Assembly: GCA_033063855.1 (NCBI GenBank)
Contig: CP093831.1
Coordinates: forward strand, 13,330,001-13,394,000
From: Smittia aterrima
Taxonomy: Eukaryota > Arthropoda > Insecta > Diptera > Chironomidae
Length of the DNA: 64,000 nt
Direction of reading: 5' to 3'
The notes under the pieces: model-generated
What the model was told of the DNA's origin: nothing
Seen by the model: the letters and a program-made list of their open reading frames with translations, nothing else
Databases searched by the model: none
Translations under genes and position numbers: made by a program
Shown: one piece after another, positions 39,901 to 51,900 of the stretch
Layout: each line of letters opens with the position of its first letter
Position numbering within the stretch: position 1 is the stretch's first letter

Positions 39901-41851
39901 TGAGAATGTTTTTTTTTTGCTTGACGGTGATGTTAACATTGTCAGTGCTCAGCAGAAAATAAAAAATTTGTATTTTTTTTTTCTCCTCTCATCCCCATCA
40001 AACATCATAAATCTTTATGACCTGTTCAACTGTAAATTGGGTTTTTTTGCTGTTCGTTGTTGCTCGACTGACTTTACTCGTGTAGACTCGCAATCGCATT
40101 TTATTTATTTAAGCATTTTGTGCTTGACAGAGGAGAAGGAGATGAAAAAAATCTCCAATCTAATAAAATTCAAATAATCAAATTTTCTCTCTTTCTCTTC
40201 CCCTTTTTGCCTTCTCTCGGCTGCCGTTAACAAAATATAGGTTCACAATTTACAAAGTAAATAAAGCATCAAAGAAGAAACGGGAGAAGTCGTCAGCCAA
40301 GAAGGAGCGAAAGGCAACGAAGACTTTGGCCATTGTGTTAGGTAAGAGCGACGCGAATCGTTTTGTTTAAACTTTGATGACTGCAGCTTCAACATATTTC
40401 AGCAAATACACTTGAATAAATTATTCATTTCGTTAAAGGCAGTTAAGAAAAGCTCGCTCTTTGTGAGTCTTTCCTCTTCCCTACACAGCCAAATGCTAAC
40501 CCCTATAAATTCTTCATCTCTCATCGGCTGATACAAAGAATTATGTTTGCATGCTTGTTCATTTTCCTCCAAGCTCTCCCCTCGCTTACAACTTACACAA
40601 CGCCAAATTGAATTTCCTTATCAACGCAATTTGTTTCGGTATTGTAAAGTGATCCGAGGCAAGAATGATTCGCTATTGTAGTCTTGGCGGGTGAGGTACG
40701 CGAGTTTCGCCAATTTCAAAATTGCTAAGATGTATTTACACTTTCTCAGTCTTTCTTTGCCTTTCTTTTGAAGCTGCAAAGAAATTTACGACTAAGGAGT
40801 TGTTCGTAAATTATGTAACGTCATGGAAAAGTAGCTTCTCTAAAATTTTGATTTTCTTTTCGGCTTTCAAATGTTTTTTCTCTTATTAATGTTTCTCAAA
40901 ATTCAAGAGAAGCTTTACTGTCTAGTTCATGATAATATAAATTTTAATCGACTTACCATTACGATGAATGAACGAGTTCTAGTTAATTTTATTTTTTAAA
41001 CGTTGATTACTTTACCCTTTGGTATAACGGTGAACGATTGAAAGACAAGCACAACTGTAGAAACTTTTGATTAAATTTCTTTGTTTAGACTTTCGAAGAA
41101 AATTTAATGATGAAGGTTCGCCTTCAGGATTTCACCTCAGATTTCTTAAGCATATCCGATATCACGAATACCGGTTTTCGAGAAGCTTTCAGCAGAAAGC
41201 AATTTTAGCTGTCACGCCGACAGACTTTCTAAATTATCCTCTTGCCAGCCTTCGCTTTCAAAAGTTCGCAGACGTACAGACAAACGTTTCAAGCTGTTTA
41301 CAATCGTAAATCTCCTCTTTTCTTCATCTTGGTTGTGTAAAATCCCGAATGATGGAAGACAAATACGATTACTTCAAGGGAAAGTTCGTGCAGAAGTTTA
41401 CAAAAGCACCGTAAAAAAAAGAAAGTTGCCCGAGAGTTTCCAACGACTCTCGTTCATGCGACGCCATCGATCCTTGTCAAGGAAATTTTTTTTCTTCTCT
41501 CTTTTCTTGTTTACGACTTTAAACATTCTCGATTGATGATCACATGAATTTTTAATGTTTGTTTTCGCAGGAGTTTTCCTCATCTGTTGGGTGCCATTCT
41601 TCACATGCAACATCATGGACGCCATGTGCACAAAGCTGAACTATGATTGTCAACCAGGCGTAACCGCATTTATGTTGACAACGTGGCTTGGGTAAGCGGA
41701 AAGATTTTAATCCTTTTTAACAATCCTAAGCAGAGTTTCACATTTGTTTTGGGTTCGCAGGTACATGAATAGCTTCGTTAATCCCGTAATCTACACGATA
41801 TTCAATCCTGAGTTTAGGAAGGCGTTTAAAAAAATCATGAACATCACATAA
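21391..41851 (+). CDS. Dop2R: Dopamine D2-like receptor (class A GPCR), 11 coding exons
   Basis: Plasma-membrane amine receptor; insect D2-like receptors couple to Gi/o and lower cAMP. Coding exons: 21391-21985, 22597-22787, 30793-30902, 32802-33054, 36349-36566, 36861-36947, 37179-37421, 37588-37722, 40241-40341, 41571-41691 and 41761-41851. All introns are GT-AG and all phases close, giving 2145 nt and 714 residues. Visible landmarks are N219 (1.50), D247 (2.50), amine-binding D281 (3.32), DRY 298-300, W326 (4.50), TM5 serines S362, S363 and S366, CWVP 650-653, NPVIY 692-696, and the loop-disulphide pair C274/C351. The third loop is long (about 250 residues) and the C-tail is short, both typical of D2-like receptors. 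An in-frame TGA at 21385-21387 makes 21391 the first possible ATG. The family call is firm; orthology to fly Dop2R is inferred from the recalled match in TM regions. Confidence 0.95.
22597..22787 (+). CDS. Dop2R: Dop2R exon 2: TM1 and TM2
   Basis: Acceptor CTACAG|CC follows a pyrimidine tract. The exon encodes residues 199-262, including LFGNVLVIL (N1.50) and LAIADLLVA (D2.50), and ends in phase 0 at ATATTG|GTAAGT. Confidence 0.95.
22788..30792 (+). other. Dop2R intron 2 (8.0 kb)
   Basis: The largest intron of the gene, interrupting the first extracellular loop after TM2. It is AT-rich with a (GA)n tract near 22913-22928. Open frames such as 24231-24572 (minus) and 25564-25857 (plus) show no recognisable domain. 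I see no nested gene or mobile element here. Confidence 0.85.
30793..30902 (+). CDS. Dop2R: Dop2R exon 3: TM3 with amine-binding Asp
   Basis: Acceptor TTTACAG|GTT. The exon encodes extracellular loop 1 and TM3: C274 (disulphide), D281 (contacts the ligand amine) and the start of DRY at 298. It ends in phase 2 at GACAG|GTGAGA. Confidence 0.95.
32181..32684 (+). CDS. Secreted NTF2-fold protein, intronless, nested in Dop2R intron 3
   Basis: A 167-residue single-exon frame inside intron 3 of the receptor, on the same strand. Residues 1-20 form a hydrophobic signal peptide (GFLLLTTSILFVTS core). Residues 26-143 follow the NTF2 pattern: GLTFMESYYAQYD at the first helix, YYDTIDSVIVFNGE, G70 with IMEK, then QPTSDSGVILNVFGRI (95-110) and FFSEMFVIKP (121-130). 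The tail is Asn-rich (150-159) with a sequon at N159. An AATAAA lies 21 bases after the stop, at 32705-32710. NTF2 normally carries Ran-GDP into the nucleus; with a signal peptide this copy would instead enter the secretory route, so its role is unknown. The lack of introns suggests a retrocopy. The upstream in-frame TTG at 32169 is not a likely start. Confidence 0.8.
   Translation: MKEIAVGFLLLTTSILFVTSDRIPNYSQVGLTFMESYYAQYDNLSQRSRVRDYYDTIDSVIVFNGEIVFGVDRIMEKQNSFANIIQRNVSSSDFQPTSDSGVILNVFGRISFNANTENSAFFSEMFVIKPRGLYFYIQSQQFRASPSIRNNNNLNNNNNVTGTFNFP
32705..32710 (+). terminator. Polyadenylation signal of the nested NTF2-like gene
   Basis: AATAAA 21 bases after the stop codon and 91 bases before receptor exon 4. 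It supports an independent short transcript. Confidence 0.5.
32802..33054 (+). CDS. Dop2R: Dop2R exon 4: TM4 and TM5
   Basis: Acceptor CTCATAG|G. The exon completes DRY and encodes residues 300-383: W326 in TM4, C351 in extracellular loop 2, and TM5 with S362, S363 and S366, the catechol-contacting positions, before P370. It ends in phase 0 at TTTAAG|GTGAGT. Confidence 0.95.
33055..36348 (+). other. Dop2R intron 4 (3.3 kb)
   Basis: Separates TM5 from the third intracellular loop. AT-rich, with a short (TTAA)n run near 34097-34110. No gene or repeat family recognised. Confidence 0.8.
36349..36566 (+). CDS. Dop2R: Dop2R exon 5: start of third intracellular loop
   Basis: Encodes residues 384-456, basic at first (ALRTRAKKQRAARK) and then acidic. 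The basic start next to TM5 is the usual G-protein contact region. It ends in phase 2 at GCTGG|GTGAG. Confidence 0.92.
36861..36947 (+). CDS. Dop2R: Dop2R exon 6: third-loop cassette (87 nt)
   Basis: Encodes about 29 residues of the third loop, including CHVIVNDKSTEFMLATVVEE. It is phase 2 at both ends and a multiple of three, so skipping it keeps the frame. Donor AGCAA|GTAAGT. Confidence 0.9.
37179..37421 (+). CDS. Dop2R: Dop2R exon 7: third-loop cassette (243 nt)
   Basis: Encodes 81 residues with DPNGNHDSGYAPSNIEDIL and a Ser/Thr-rich segment, likely phosphorylation sites. The acceptor TATGGAAG|T is weak but restores the frame exactly (AA + T). It is phase 2 at both ends and a multiple of three, consistent with a skippable cassette. 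Donor TTCAG|GTAATA. Confidence 0.85.
37588..37722 (+). CDS. Dop2R: Dop2R exon 8: third-loop cassette (135 nt)
   Basis: Acceptor CATTTTAG|T and donor TCGAG|GTAAAC. Encodes 45 residues (LKPLSAVRHNVQQALLLSR and onward), Ser/Arg-rich. It is phase 2 at both ends and a multiple of three. Confidence 0.85.
37723..40240 (+). other. Dop2R intron 8 (2.5 kb)
   Basis: Third-loop intron with no recognised gene. It contains an 18-base perfect palindromic hairpin (AGAGCTTT-CA-AAAGCTCT) near 38215-38234. Confidence 0.75.
40241..40341 (+). CDS. Dop2R: Dop2R exon 9: end of third loop and start of TM6
   Basis: Encodes residues 611-645. A strongly basic run (KKKREKSSAKKERKATKTL) leads into TM6, matching the D2-like C-terminal loop motif. 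It ends in phase 1 at TTAG|GTAAGA. Confidence 0.95.
40342..41570 (+). other. Dop2R intron 9 (1.2 kb)
   Basis: Intron between the start of TM6 and its CWVP motif. The small open frames in it (for example 41067-41309 and 41333-41536) look like chance. Confidence 0.8.
41571..41691 (+). CDS. Dop2R: Dop2R exon 10: TM6 and start of TM7
   Basis: Acceptor TTTCGCAG|GA. Encodes CWVPFF (650-655), extracellular loop 3 with C664 and C671, and the start of TM7. It ends in phase 2 at CTTGG|GTAAGC. Confidence 0.95.
41761..41851 (+). CDS. Dop2R: Dop2R exon 11: TM7 NPxxY and short C-tail
   Basis: Follows a 69-base intron. Encodes YMNSFVNPVIY, helix 8 (FNPEFRKAFKKI) and a terminal MNIT before TAA. Vertebrate D2-like tails usually end in a palmitoylated Cys; none is present here. 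Confidence 0.95.
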
Positions 41852-44800
41852 TGCAGCACGATCATTGTACCATCTCGTCTATAGTTCAAAAGCGAGCTTC
41901 ATGAAACGCATATCGTCGTGCCGCAGTGACGAAATATTGTGTTAAGGTTAGGAATTAAATTGTTGAAGTATAATGAGAGTTTGCTGCAGCAAACTAAACG
42001 CTCTGTTAGTTACGAGAGTTGAGCTCGTTATCAGCTCATTAAATCTCAGAAATTGTTTCACTTTTCTGCTCCTTCCCGCTATGAAACTTGGTCGGGAAGG
42101 AAAACTTAAGAGTATCAGAAAAGAACTTTGCTGCAAAGCTAGAACAAGAAGATCTCACATGAAAAAAAAATTATCTTAAAAAAATTGTACAAATTGTATT
42201 TAAAAGTTATTTAAGAAAAAATTTCGTGCCAAAAAGAAAGGAAAAAGTTTTTGGTTTCATTAAATTGTAAATGAAGATTTTATTTTTATGTTGAGTCTGC
42301 AAAGTTTTATTAGGAAAAAGTTTTATTGAGTTATTACAAATTGTGTAAATTTTATATCGTGAAACTTTTAATTAGCTCGTTAGATGAATACATTCGTCTG
42401 CTTGCTTGCTCTTATAAAGCGGCATCGTCAAATTAAAATATTTTATGAACATCCATGGAAGCTTTCTCACTTTCGCAAGTACAAAGCTTTGAAACGAAAC
42501 TGAAATATTTTCTTGTCGCTTGTTGCGGAAATTAAAAGAAAAGGCGTGACTTGAAAGCTTTTTAATATGTTTCGATTGATTTTCTTTTCAATCCAAAAGC
42601 TTTTGTGAAAAGGAAAAGTCATTCGTCGTTTATTTATTTTTTTATTGACAAGTTCAAGCGCGTGGAAGCTTTTAAACATAAATTTCTTTATATCAAGTCA
42701 ATCTCAGTCACAATAGAGCAATTCAGCGAAGGAGTTTGTTGATGAAGTTGTGAATCAAACTTATTCCCCGTGGAAAATAGGAAACTAATAATTTTGCTTC
42801 AAGCAGCATCGAATGCTGCGTGATTTTTGATATTTCCCGTTTAGTCACTTCCGCTATCGATTGCAGTCAGAGAAAGATGAAGGCGTCAGTTAATTTCCTA
42901 CAATATCATGCATGAAGGAAAAATAATTACGTTATAACTCAGCATTAAACAATATTATTTTCGTCTATCGCTGACATGATTGATTGCTAGCGAGCACTGA
43001 TGCGAACGCAGCGAAAGGAAATAGATCAGGCTCTAGACAGGCAATAACATTCAATAAAATATTATGCCGAGAGATTATTATTTTCCCGTTGATTTTCCAC
43101 GAAAACTTCGCCTCATGCTGATATCGACGAAATCGAAAGGAGCTCTCTTACCTTTATTGTAAGGTAAGCGATTTGTGTTCAGCCCAATTTTTCATCTCAA
43201 CAACGCCAAAGTTCAACTGGTTTATTTCCCCAGGAGAGGAAAAACTTAGCATTCGTGCGAGCGAGAAAGTCTCGGATGGAAATAATCATCAATTTACATT
43301 CATCATACTACAGCTGCGAGCGATAATAAAACCCAAAGCTCTTTTCAATGACGAAGCAATTTTCCACGCTAAGCTACATATACACGAAAATTTCATTTCC
43401 ATTATTTCTCCTTCACGGTCCATAACTAACCTTTCACAACATTACCACACGAAAGAATCGAGATAGCTCCTTGAGAATCTGCCTCTCGTTTATTTATTAT
43501 TTATTCTCTCGAAGGCAGGTTGATGTTTATTTGTTTTGCTGTTAATGCAAAGTGCTAACGTCAAATGAAATGAAGATGCTTTAGGCGACTGTTGACAAAT
43601 GTTTTAGCGAAAAGAAGAAACGGAAATATTTGAGATTGACTTGCAAGAAGATAAATAAACAGCGATCGACGTAACATCAGGTTACATAAACACTAAAATA
43701 AAATCCACACAACATTGAACAAACATATCAAAAGAACGACAAGTAAATTACAAAGAATGTTATTGAAGTTTCCTTCATATCAACTTTAAAGAATTCTGGC
43801 ACTTTTGCTTAAGGACATTGCGAGAAAGCTTCCGTTTTATATTTGGTAAAGAAATTAATTTTCATCGGATTTTGTTGACGAAACAAACTTTATACAAATT
43901 TAAGAAGAAGAAGAAAAAGTTGTAAAAAGTGTAATTACGTGAGGAATTTGCATGAAATAATGGAGGATGAGCGAGTTGAGCCCCTCTCACCAAACGCCGT
44001 TTTATCTTTTCCTTCGTTAGCTGGTGAAAGAATTTCCTTCTTGACTTTCGTCTTTCTATTTCATTTGTTTACTAATAGCAACAATTTACATTAAGATTGA
44101 TTGTAAACAAATGTGGAGTGATGGGAGACGCTTAGATATTCCATGGAAACTGCCAAACGATTTCTCTTTTAGCGCTAAGATGAAAATCAAAAGAAATTCT
44201 TTCGTTAACCTGCGTTCTTTGAGTGAAAAGAAATAAAGAAAAGATAAATAAATTTCTTCATCGTTTCATGCTTGAAAGAATTCCGCTTCCACTTAGCCAT
44301 CGCTAAAAATGAAACACTATTTGCTTGCTTCTTTATCAATTCGAATTGAAAATGTGCAGAAAATGTTTTCTTCTGCTTCGAAATCGCTTCTGATTTCCAT
44401 GAGAAATACGAGGGAAAAGAAATCTGCAGATTTTTCTCGATTTTCCATAATACATCCAATAACAAATTCCACTTCAATTTTCATCTCTCGAAGCAGTCGA
44501 CGAAAATGTTTTCCTCCACATTTTCCATCGAACTCAATGGAAACGAGAAGGAAAAAGAGAATTTTCTTAAACTCGTTGGATGAATTGTGCAACTTTTTAA
44601 GTTTAAATGGTTCAATTCGACTCATCGGTTCGAGTACGATAGAAAAGACTTACAAGACTCGTTACGAGGATTTGTGAATGCGAACTCCTCGCCACTTCGA
44701 CTCGTTTTAGACTCGACGCTGGCGATGGATTCAATGATGATGATACAATGTGTAGATATCTGTGAATGACATCAAAAATTTCCATAATCTCATAAGATGT

Positions 44801-47800
44801 AGTTACAAAGTTATGCAATATACAGCTCAAAGGAAAAGTGCTGAAAGCTCATTTAAGCACAAATCGATTAAATTGAAACAAATGAGTCAAACTTTTTCAA
44901 ACGGCAAAAAAAAAGAAGAAAAAAAACTTTCAATGCTCTTAAAATTTCGCTAACTTTGTCTGCTTCGTTTTCTCATTGAAAGACTATCTTAGAAAACTGT
45001 TGGCTGTTCATGTGAAACAAAGCGGAAGGGAAAACTTGTTATTTCGGTTATTTCTCGAGTCGTTTGGTTTCATGATAATAGAAATTCTTATAAATATTTA
45101 CAAGCCCAACGGGCAACGCTCTTTTACCAACCACAGATGAGTTTTCAATAAACCGTAAAATTTTATGCTTTGTTCAGCAATTCGAGCTTGTACATGAATT
45201 ATGTAACATTTTTCATGGAAACAAATTCTTATTATTCTTTATGAGAAAATGTTACATAAGTTTCGACTGGATCCACAAAACAGTTTATGCTATCGATTGC
45301 TAGAGAATTTATTGCTGAGCTAATACGAACATGCAAGGTTCGGAGATGAAACGAAATATCCTTCACAAAAATAAATGAAAAGCAGAATCTTATCAACACA
45401 GACAAAGTGAAAGTTTATTAATATTTTATTGCACAACTGACAAAACCTTCTGATCAACATTTTTTATAGCCAAAACCTTTAAAAACTTTTATACTAAATA
45501 CTTTTTATAGAACAAATCAATCTTCGTTACATCTCCGAGCTAGCTTCAATATCTCGACTTTCCTCGAACACAAAGAGAGATGAAAGTTCTCCTAATTACG
45601 CTTATTAAGAATAAAGTAAATAATAATCAATCTGAATGAAAGATCTTGTGAAACAAAATGAAATAAGAAAGTAGAATAAATTAATGTAAAATCAAATCAT
45701 CAAAGACATTTTTATTCTTCGAAGTTCTTGACGACTTTAGTTGTTGAAAACTTTTCAGATGAAATAAATTTTATTTCAGACAACAGGACTTCATTACCCG
45801 CGACGCTATTTCATTCAGATGAAAGCGCTCTTGTCAGTTATGTCGAGAGCAGATAGTGAAGGAATCAAGTGAGCATTGTTGAATGGTCGCATGATGTTGA
45901 ACAAAAGAATGTTGAAATGTACGTATCAACGATTTCACTTTGTTTAATCTTGCTAAAGGGCTCTTCATCGTTTGAGTTTTGTTTGAGCAAAATGAAAAAA
46001 TTTTGAAGAAAGTGCTTAGCGGAAAACAACGAAATTCAAATCGTAAGCTTCTTTCTTAAGAGAGGATGTCGCATCAAACAAATCGCTCGAATATAAAGCC
46101 CTATCATGTATTGAGCAAAGGTGAATGCCGTTCACGCTTCTCATCATGCTATCCTATTCTCTATTATGGTTCCCACAGCAGTAAAGCATTCCAAAGCAAA
46201 TAAAGCAACGGGAAAAAAATCGTGTGGCAAAATAATGGAGCATTCCACTCAGGAAGCAGCAAACGCTGAGAAGCAAAAAATGCACCAGAAATAAAAAATA
46301 AATTCCTACTTTCATCATGAAAAAACGCTTCACAAATGCAAATGAAAGCTCTCTTCTCTGTTTCATCGCTACTACCAACAATTCAACAACTGGAAAAATA
46401 ATAATTTCAAATTACTTTTTGCATAATGAATGATAATTACGAAAATTAATTAATTAATTTGAAAGTTGCAACTACGAGGATAAGAGGAAGAAAATAATTT
46501 AATGACAAAATTGAAATATTTAGCAAAGTGAAACTAAGAGAAGCATTTATTGCTATGTAAACGACATCAAAGTCTGTACCTTCGATGGAAATGGCATCAA
46601 GCAATTTCTTCGAAGAAAGTTTTGCATTTCACGAAAAAGAATTTTTCTTTCAATGCTCTCGAGATATCTGCTCCTGTAATTATAATAAAATTTAATTAAA
46701 TAAATTGATGAAATGAAACTGCGACTCGTTGTTGTCCCAAGAGTTTTCAAGCAGCTCGAACATTTGTCGTTTTTTTTTTCAATGTTGACTCCGCCAATTT
46801 CCACTCAGAAAGATTTTGAGCTTCTTACTTTTCTTTCATTAGAAATCAACTCAAGTTAAGTGTTTCAATAAAATTGTTCGAACTTGAAATGTTTCATTGA
46901 ATTTGAAAGGTCAATTGATGATTAGCTTGAAGTATGACTTCATGCGTCACTTCTTATTTTGTCACAATTTGGAAAGAAAAATTTGGCGTGGGCGAGAGCG
47001 ACGAAATACTTTTTGAACTGGATGACCATTAAGATGAGAGCAAATATAAACTTTCTTCTATGGAAAGAGAAAAGCTTTCAAGATTATGATCCACGCGTGG
47101 CAAATCATATTTTTTAGGGTTTTCATGTGAAAAATCTACACGCGAGTCTGCATCAATTTCGTCTTGATCGTATTACGTAGAATTACCTTTAAACAGGAGC
47201 GAGTCTTAATTAAAACCGTCGGTAGCTTCGTTACTCATTCGAAAGAGTTGACACGAGAATGGGAAGCGAGTGAAATATTTGATGTGGGGCTTGGGAAGCG
47301 TAGCTAAATTTTAATTAATTCTTCAGTTGTAACCGTTTCTGAATAAATAAAAAACAAACTCGGGTTTTGAACATTTTTCTTCCCAGAAACATCAACAGCA
47401 TAACTTTTGTTGTTGTTTTACCTGTTTCCGAGAGAAACCACATTCGTTAACGTCCTTTCATTCATGAGCTTTATTAAATTTTAATGAATAGCTTTCCATT
47501 GCCAGAAAACTGACGGCAACCGTTGAAAGCTGACAGATTTTTATAGCCAATCGAACAATAGAATTGACAAAGGGTTCGAGAAAAATAAATATTGTCCATT
47601 CCACAGTAAAAGTTTTCTTTTGTCCACCCTTTCCGATGACCCGATATGTTTGTCATTGTTTCCCGTTTGGAGTTTATTGATAAATTGTGTGACAAGGACA
47701 ACAATTTTGATTCATTCTCATCATGTCAAAGATTCATAACAATTGATTTGCGACACGTAATTTATAAAGAAACCCCAATTTACAATGTAATTATAACATT

Positions 47801-48047
47801 ATTTTCATATTGTTTGCGTTGTAATATTTAACTTTCCATAGAGAAAAGGTTTTCATGCAAAGTTGCAATCTGTTGACGAAGGTTTCAACCGTCCCAGCCG
47901 AAAGGTAAACTTTCTTCTCTCTTACGTTTCTTCTGTTTGAAACTTTTTAATAAATAATTGCGGGTTGTTTTGCCCAGATCAAGAGCTAGAATGTGTTTTC
48001 GTGCGGTTAAATGCTATGTCGTCGGAGAAAGTCTCTCTCTCTCATCA
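41852..48047. other. Dop2R 3' UTR and convergent intergenic region
   Basis: Holds the receptor's 3' untranslated region, of unknown length. Candidate poly(A) signals are ATTAAA at 42432-42437 and AATAAA at 43053-43058. The rest is AT-rich with short TTAA runs (near 46448) and no gene I can support. ATTAAA on the minus strand near 47946 could end the convergent gene at 48048-52537. Confidence 0.6.
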
Positions 48048-48929
48048 TCAGTTGAATGAGACTTTCTGCGGGAAAGCAGCAATGGATGGGACGAGAGTAG
48101 ACGCTGCAGCAGTTGGTTGAGCTCCGTATGGGATTTTTCTGATGTGGGCATACGGCACATTAGCGTATGAGACAGCACCTTGTGATGGATAATAGTTTGA
48201 TGCAATTTGAGCTGAGCCATAGTGATGTTTGTTGTAATCTCCGTTGTAAAGTACTTGTGGTTGTTGATGATAATAAAGTTGTTGCGGCGAATGATTTGCT
48301 ATCAATGCTGCTGCAGAAGGCTTAGTTTCTCCTGTCTGTGAGTAGTGAGAATAACTTACGGCACCATGAGTGTTGTGTTCAACATGAGAGGTTGATGTCG
48401 GACTGATTGGAGCATCTAAAGCCACAGGCTTCGATGTGACGATTTGAGATGGTGGTGACGTTGGAGAAATTTGCTTAACGTGATGATTATAGTTCGTAGG
48501 CTGATAGGAAGCCACATTAAATGTTTGCGGCTGTTGATTATAGAATGGAACTTTGTGAATCTGCTGCGGGCTAAAGTAGAACGAATTTGTGGGTGTCTGA
48601 TATGAATTCGCAAACGTTGCAATGGGCGAAGCATGAACGACCGGATTTATTGGTTGAACAGGGTTGAATGCAAATTGATTGAATGGAACTTGCTGAGCGT
48701 AGAATTGAGGTGTGCTTCCAACTGATGCATACGCGTAATTGTTTGGTTGTTGCATGTAAGCGAGTTGTGGTGTTTGAGAGCCTGTGAACGAAAGTGGATG
48801 GAATTGTTGATATCCTGCAAACGAAGGATAATGTTGATGTGATGGCTGTTGCGACTGAAACGTTGGCATTTTGTATCCGTATGTCGTGCTCGAAGTTAAG
48901 TATGGATTGAACGATTGCTTGGAGTACGT
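48048..48929 (-). CDS. Secreted Tyr/Pro-rich protein, exon 4 (main coding exon)
   Basis: Begins after acceptor CATTCAG|ACG and encodes 293 residues to TGA at 48048-48050. It holds most of the low-complexity Tyr/Pro/Gln/Ser sequence. The reading frame extends six codons further upstream, but that part lies in the intron. Confidence 0.85.
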   Translation of the reverse strand, partial: TYSKQSFNPYLTSSTTYGYKMPTFQSQQPSHQHYPSFAGYQQFHPLSFTGSQTPQLAYMQQPNNYAYASVGSTPQFYAQQVPFNQFAFNPVQPINPVVHASPIATFANSYQTPTNSFYFSPQQIHKVPFYNQQPQTFNVASYQPTNYNHHVKQISPTSPPSQIVTSKPVALDAPISPTSTSHVEHNTHGAVSYSHYSQTGETKPSAAALIANHSPQQLYYHQQPQVLYNGDYNKHHYGSAQIASNYYPSQGAVSYANVPYAHIRKIPYGAQPTAAASTLVPSIAAFPQKVSFN

Positions 48930-51900
48930 CTGAATGAAAGAGAGCACGATTAGTTAAATAATTGATTAATTACATTTCGTAATCATGAACGTTCAGACGA
49001 ATAAAGTGCGTGAAAATGTTTCGGTTCGAGATTTGTTTAATTACTTTAATTAAGATCCAATTGCTTCTTCAATTAGAAAAAGATTGCGTGACTAGAAAGT
49101 TTTTCATTTAAAGTTTGTAATTGCCTTTGCGCTGAAGTTCTCCATAAAAGGCTTTCACTGAAGGCGAAAAGGGAGGGAATTCGAATAATTCTCTGGTTGC
49201 GAGCTTCACACGGACCAATGTAATCAATCTCTTAATTACCATCACGTAATTTACTTTGGTCCCCGCAACTGATGGTGTTAATTCTTCTTCTCTTCCAGCT
49301 CTTAATGCTCGAACGAATATTGTTTTAACGAGACATTCGAGCGTGCTCTTAAAAGCTTGCGTATCTGTCGTCTATCGAACACTCCTACGAGAGCAAATTG
49401 AAAATGTTTTGCTTTGTAAAAGGAAACCCATGAAAATTCCATTCGCGTCGCTTTTATGTTTAAAAATAATTTTCGGGATCGCGTAAACGAGAAAGCAAAT
49501 TTTGATACCAGATTTACTCATGCACAAATTATTTAATGATCATAATTGAATCTCAAACATTTAAAATAAAATATTTTCCACAAAATTTAATTTTTGGCAC
49601 GAGATATTTTGAAAGTTAATCACGAAGTTGCAGCAACGAGCTCGCTCATTAAATGTTTCCGCTCGTTTCTTTGTGGTTTCGTATCGCAAATTAGCCATCA
49701 AGCACAAACCGATTAAAAGTCAAGTGCTCTGCAAGTATAAGACGACACAAACAAGTCGACGAGAAGAGAAATGCAAAGCAAAATTGTTGATAGTTAACTG
49801 ATGAACACATCTAAACGATGAACTAGTAAAATTCAATTTCCTCTCGAGACATCAAGACCACTCAGTTTATTTTTACAATGTTTCCTCTTCCACTTCGAGC
49901 GCTTTGAAAAAATGTTTACTCTGATTCATGTCAGACCCATGTGATCAGAATAGGCAGCAAGATGAGCAAACAGTAATCTAAAGGTGAAGCAATTTTCTCG
50001 ATGTCAATTGCTTCTCGTCTCGATGCACTCGTTGTACTTCATTTCCGCAGCATAGAACGAATGGCGGAACCAGAATCCAGATTCCCATGAATAGAGAAAA
50101 TGTCGAGAGAGAAAAAAGTTGCAAACTTCGCGTCGCTGACTTTGTTGCCATAAAAATTTCAACTTCGTTGCTTCAGATATTTCTCGACGACATCGCTTAA
50201 TATGCCACTTCTCGGGCGATGAAACGGAAAATCATAGGAAAACTTTCAGCATTCGCTTCCCTGCCTTGAAGCATGAAGCTTAGCTTCGATGACAAGTCTG
50301 AAAAACTTTCGCGACACCAAGCCATTGTAATTAGCATGGTAATGAAGTGGCTTAGCTGGTCTCAACATATTTTCTTCATACGATAACTTCCACAAACACT
50401 TAATTGACTACAACTTTCAGACAAAGTCACAATTACTTCCTCGGAATAATTTATGTTACTTGTCGAATGGAATTCGAAGTTTTTGCCGGGTGTAACAAGT
50501 TTCTGATCTCCCTCAGCCATAAATTATGCAAATAATAAATTATTCAGTTCCTCAACGTAATTTTATTGCGATAATTTCTCCCAAAGCATCTAGCTAGACA
50601 AAAAAACAAGAGAGAACGAAAAGGCTTTTCCCGTGCGTCGAGCATTTACAGAAAAAAGGTTGAAGTCGATTAGATTTTCCAATCGCTTTTCGAATTTCGC
50701 CCTCGGTTGAACGTGGCGTAAAAAACGTTTCAAATGAAATTGACATTTCGGTTATAAAAAGAAAAGTCTGATTAGCTTTTATCAATGAAAACTTCTAAAT
50801 TGAGAATTGGGCCTTTTCAAGAATCGATTGACGGGGAATTTTTGTTGTTATTCTAATTAACTCACATTGCTTGCTCCTGACGTGTAAGGTTGAGGATTAC
50901 CCACATGATTGTTGATAGACGAGTAGCTTGATGTGATGGGCTGGAAGCCAGAATTCCCAATGTTTGATGATCCTAAAGAGATAAACGAGGCGGGCATACG
51001 AATTTTAACATTTAATCCTTGAGATTCTCAAGTCTCGAATCGTCGATTTACTCACCATAAGTAGATTGGCGCTTAGTTTGCGGCCGCCATTCGTTTGATG
51101 ACGTCAATTGTGAATTTTTAGAAACCGATTTTGCTTCTTCAGCATTCGAACTCAGCACAATGACCAACAGGACACCGACGACAGCATATTTCTATATCAT
51201 TAAAAAAGCAGAACAGCATTAAAGAGAAACAATCTCGTTTTTGTGAGAGCTCGCATTGCGACCTTTTATCCGACGTTGGAGTGAAAGGAGGGCGACAGGA
51301 AAAAGGGCCGAACGAGATAAGTTTGTAGGATGGCGAAAAAGATAATTGAAGGATTGAAAAATTATGTTTCATCCTTTGCTCGCTTGAGTTCTCTGTGTAC
51401 ATGCACAGAATCTGCCTGCTGAAGCTTCTTTCTTCTCGTTTTAAGCTCATCATCATTATCCTAATCATAATAATAATGAAATTGTTTGCAAGAAAAAGCT
51501 CAGTTCTTCTTATTGTTACATCTCATCCGCTTGGGAGCTGACTCCTCACAAGAAGGAAGGAGAGGCCAATGGATATTTAAGGGGGAATCAACGAACATGG
51601 AATTAATCTGTTTTCAATCCCTTTTTCGTGCTTCGCCACTAAAGGGACAAAGGGGACTTGTAAGCTTCAAGTTGTAGCAAACGATAAGAGTTAAGCTCGA
51701 ACAAATTTTATATTTACTCCATACTTCGATGTGTACACGCATTCTTAGAAGGCACTTGTTCTCTTCTTTAAGGCTCAATCCATTTCCTCAAAGGACGTCG
51801 AATAAGACGAGAAGAAACTTTTGAACTCGAAGTTGTAAGCCTGAAGCTCGACTAAAGTTATTATAAAAGTTCTTTGTGACGAGCACAAAAAAGATTTTCT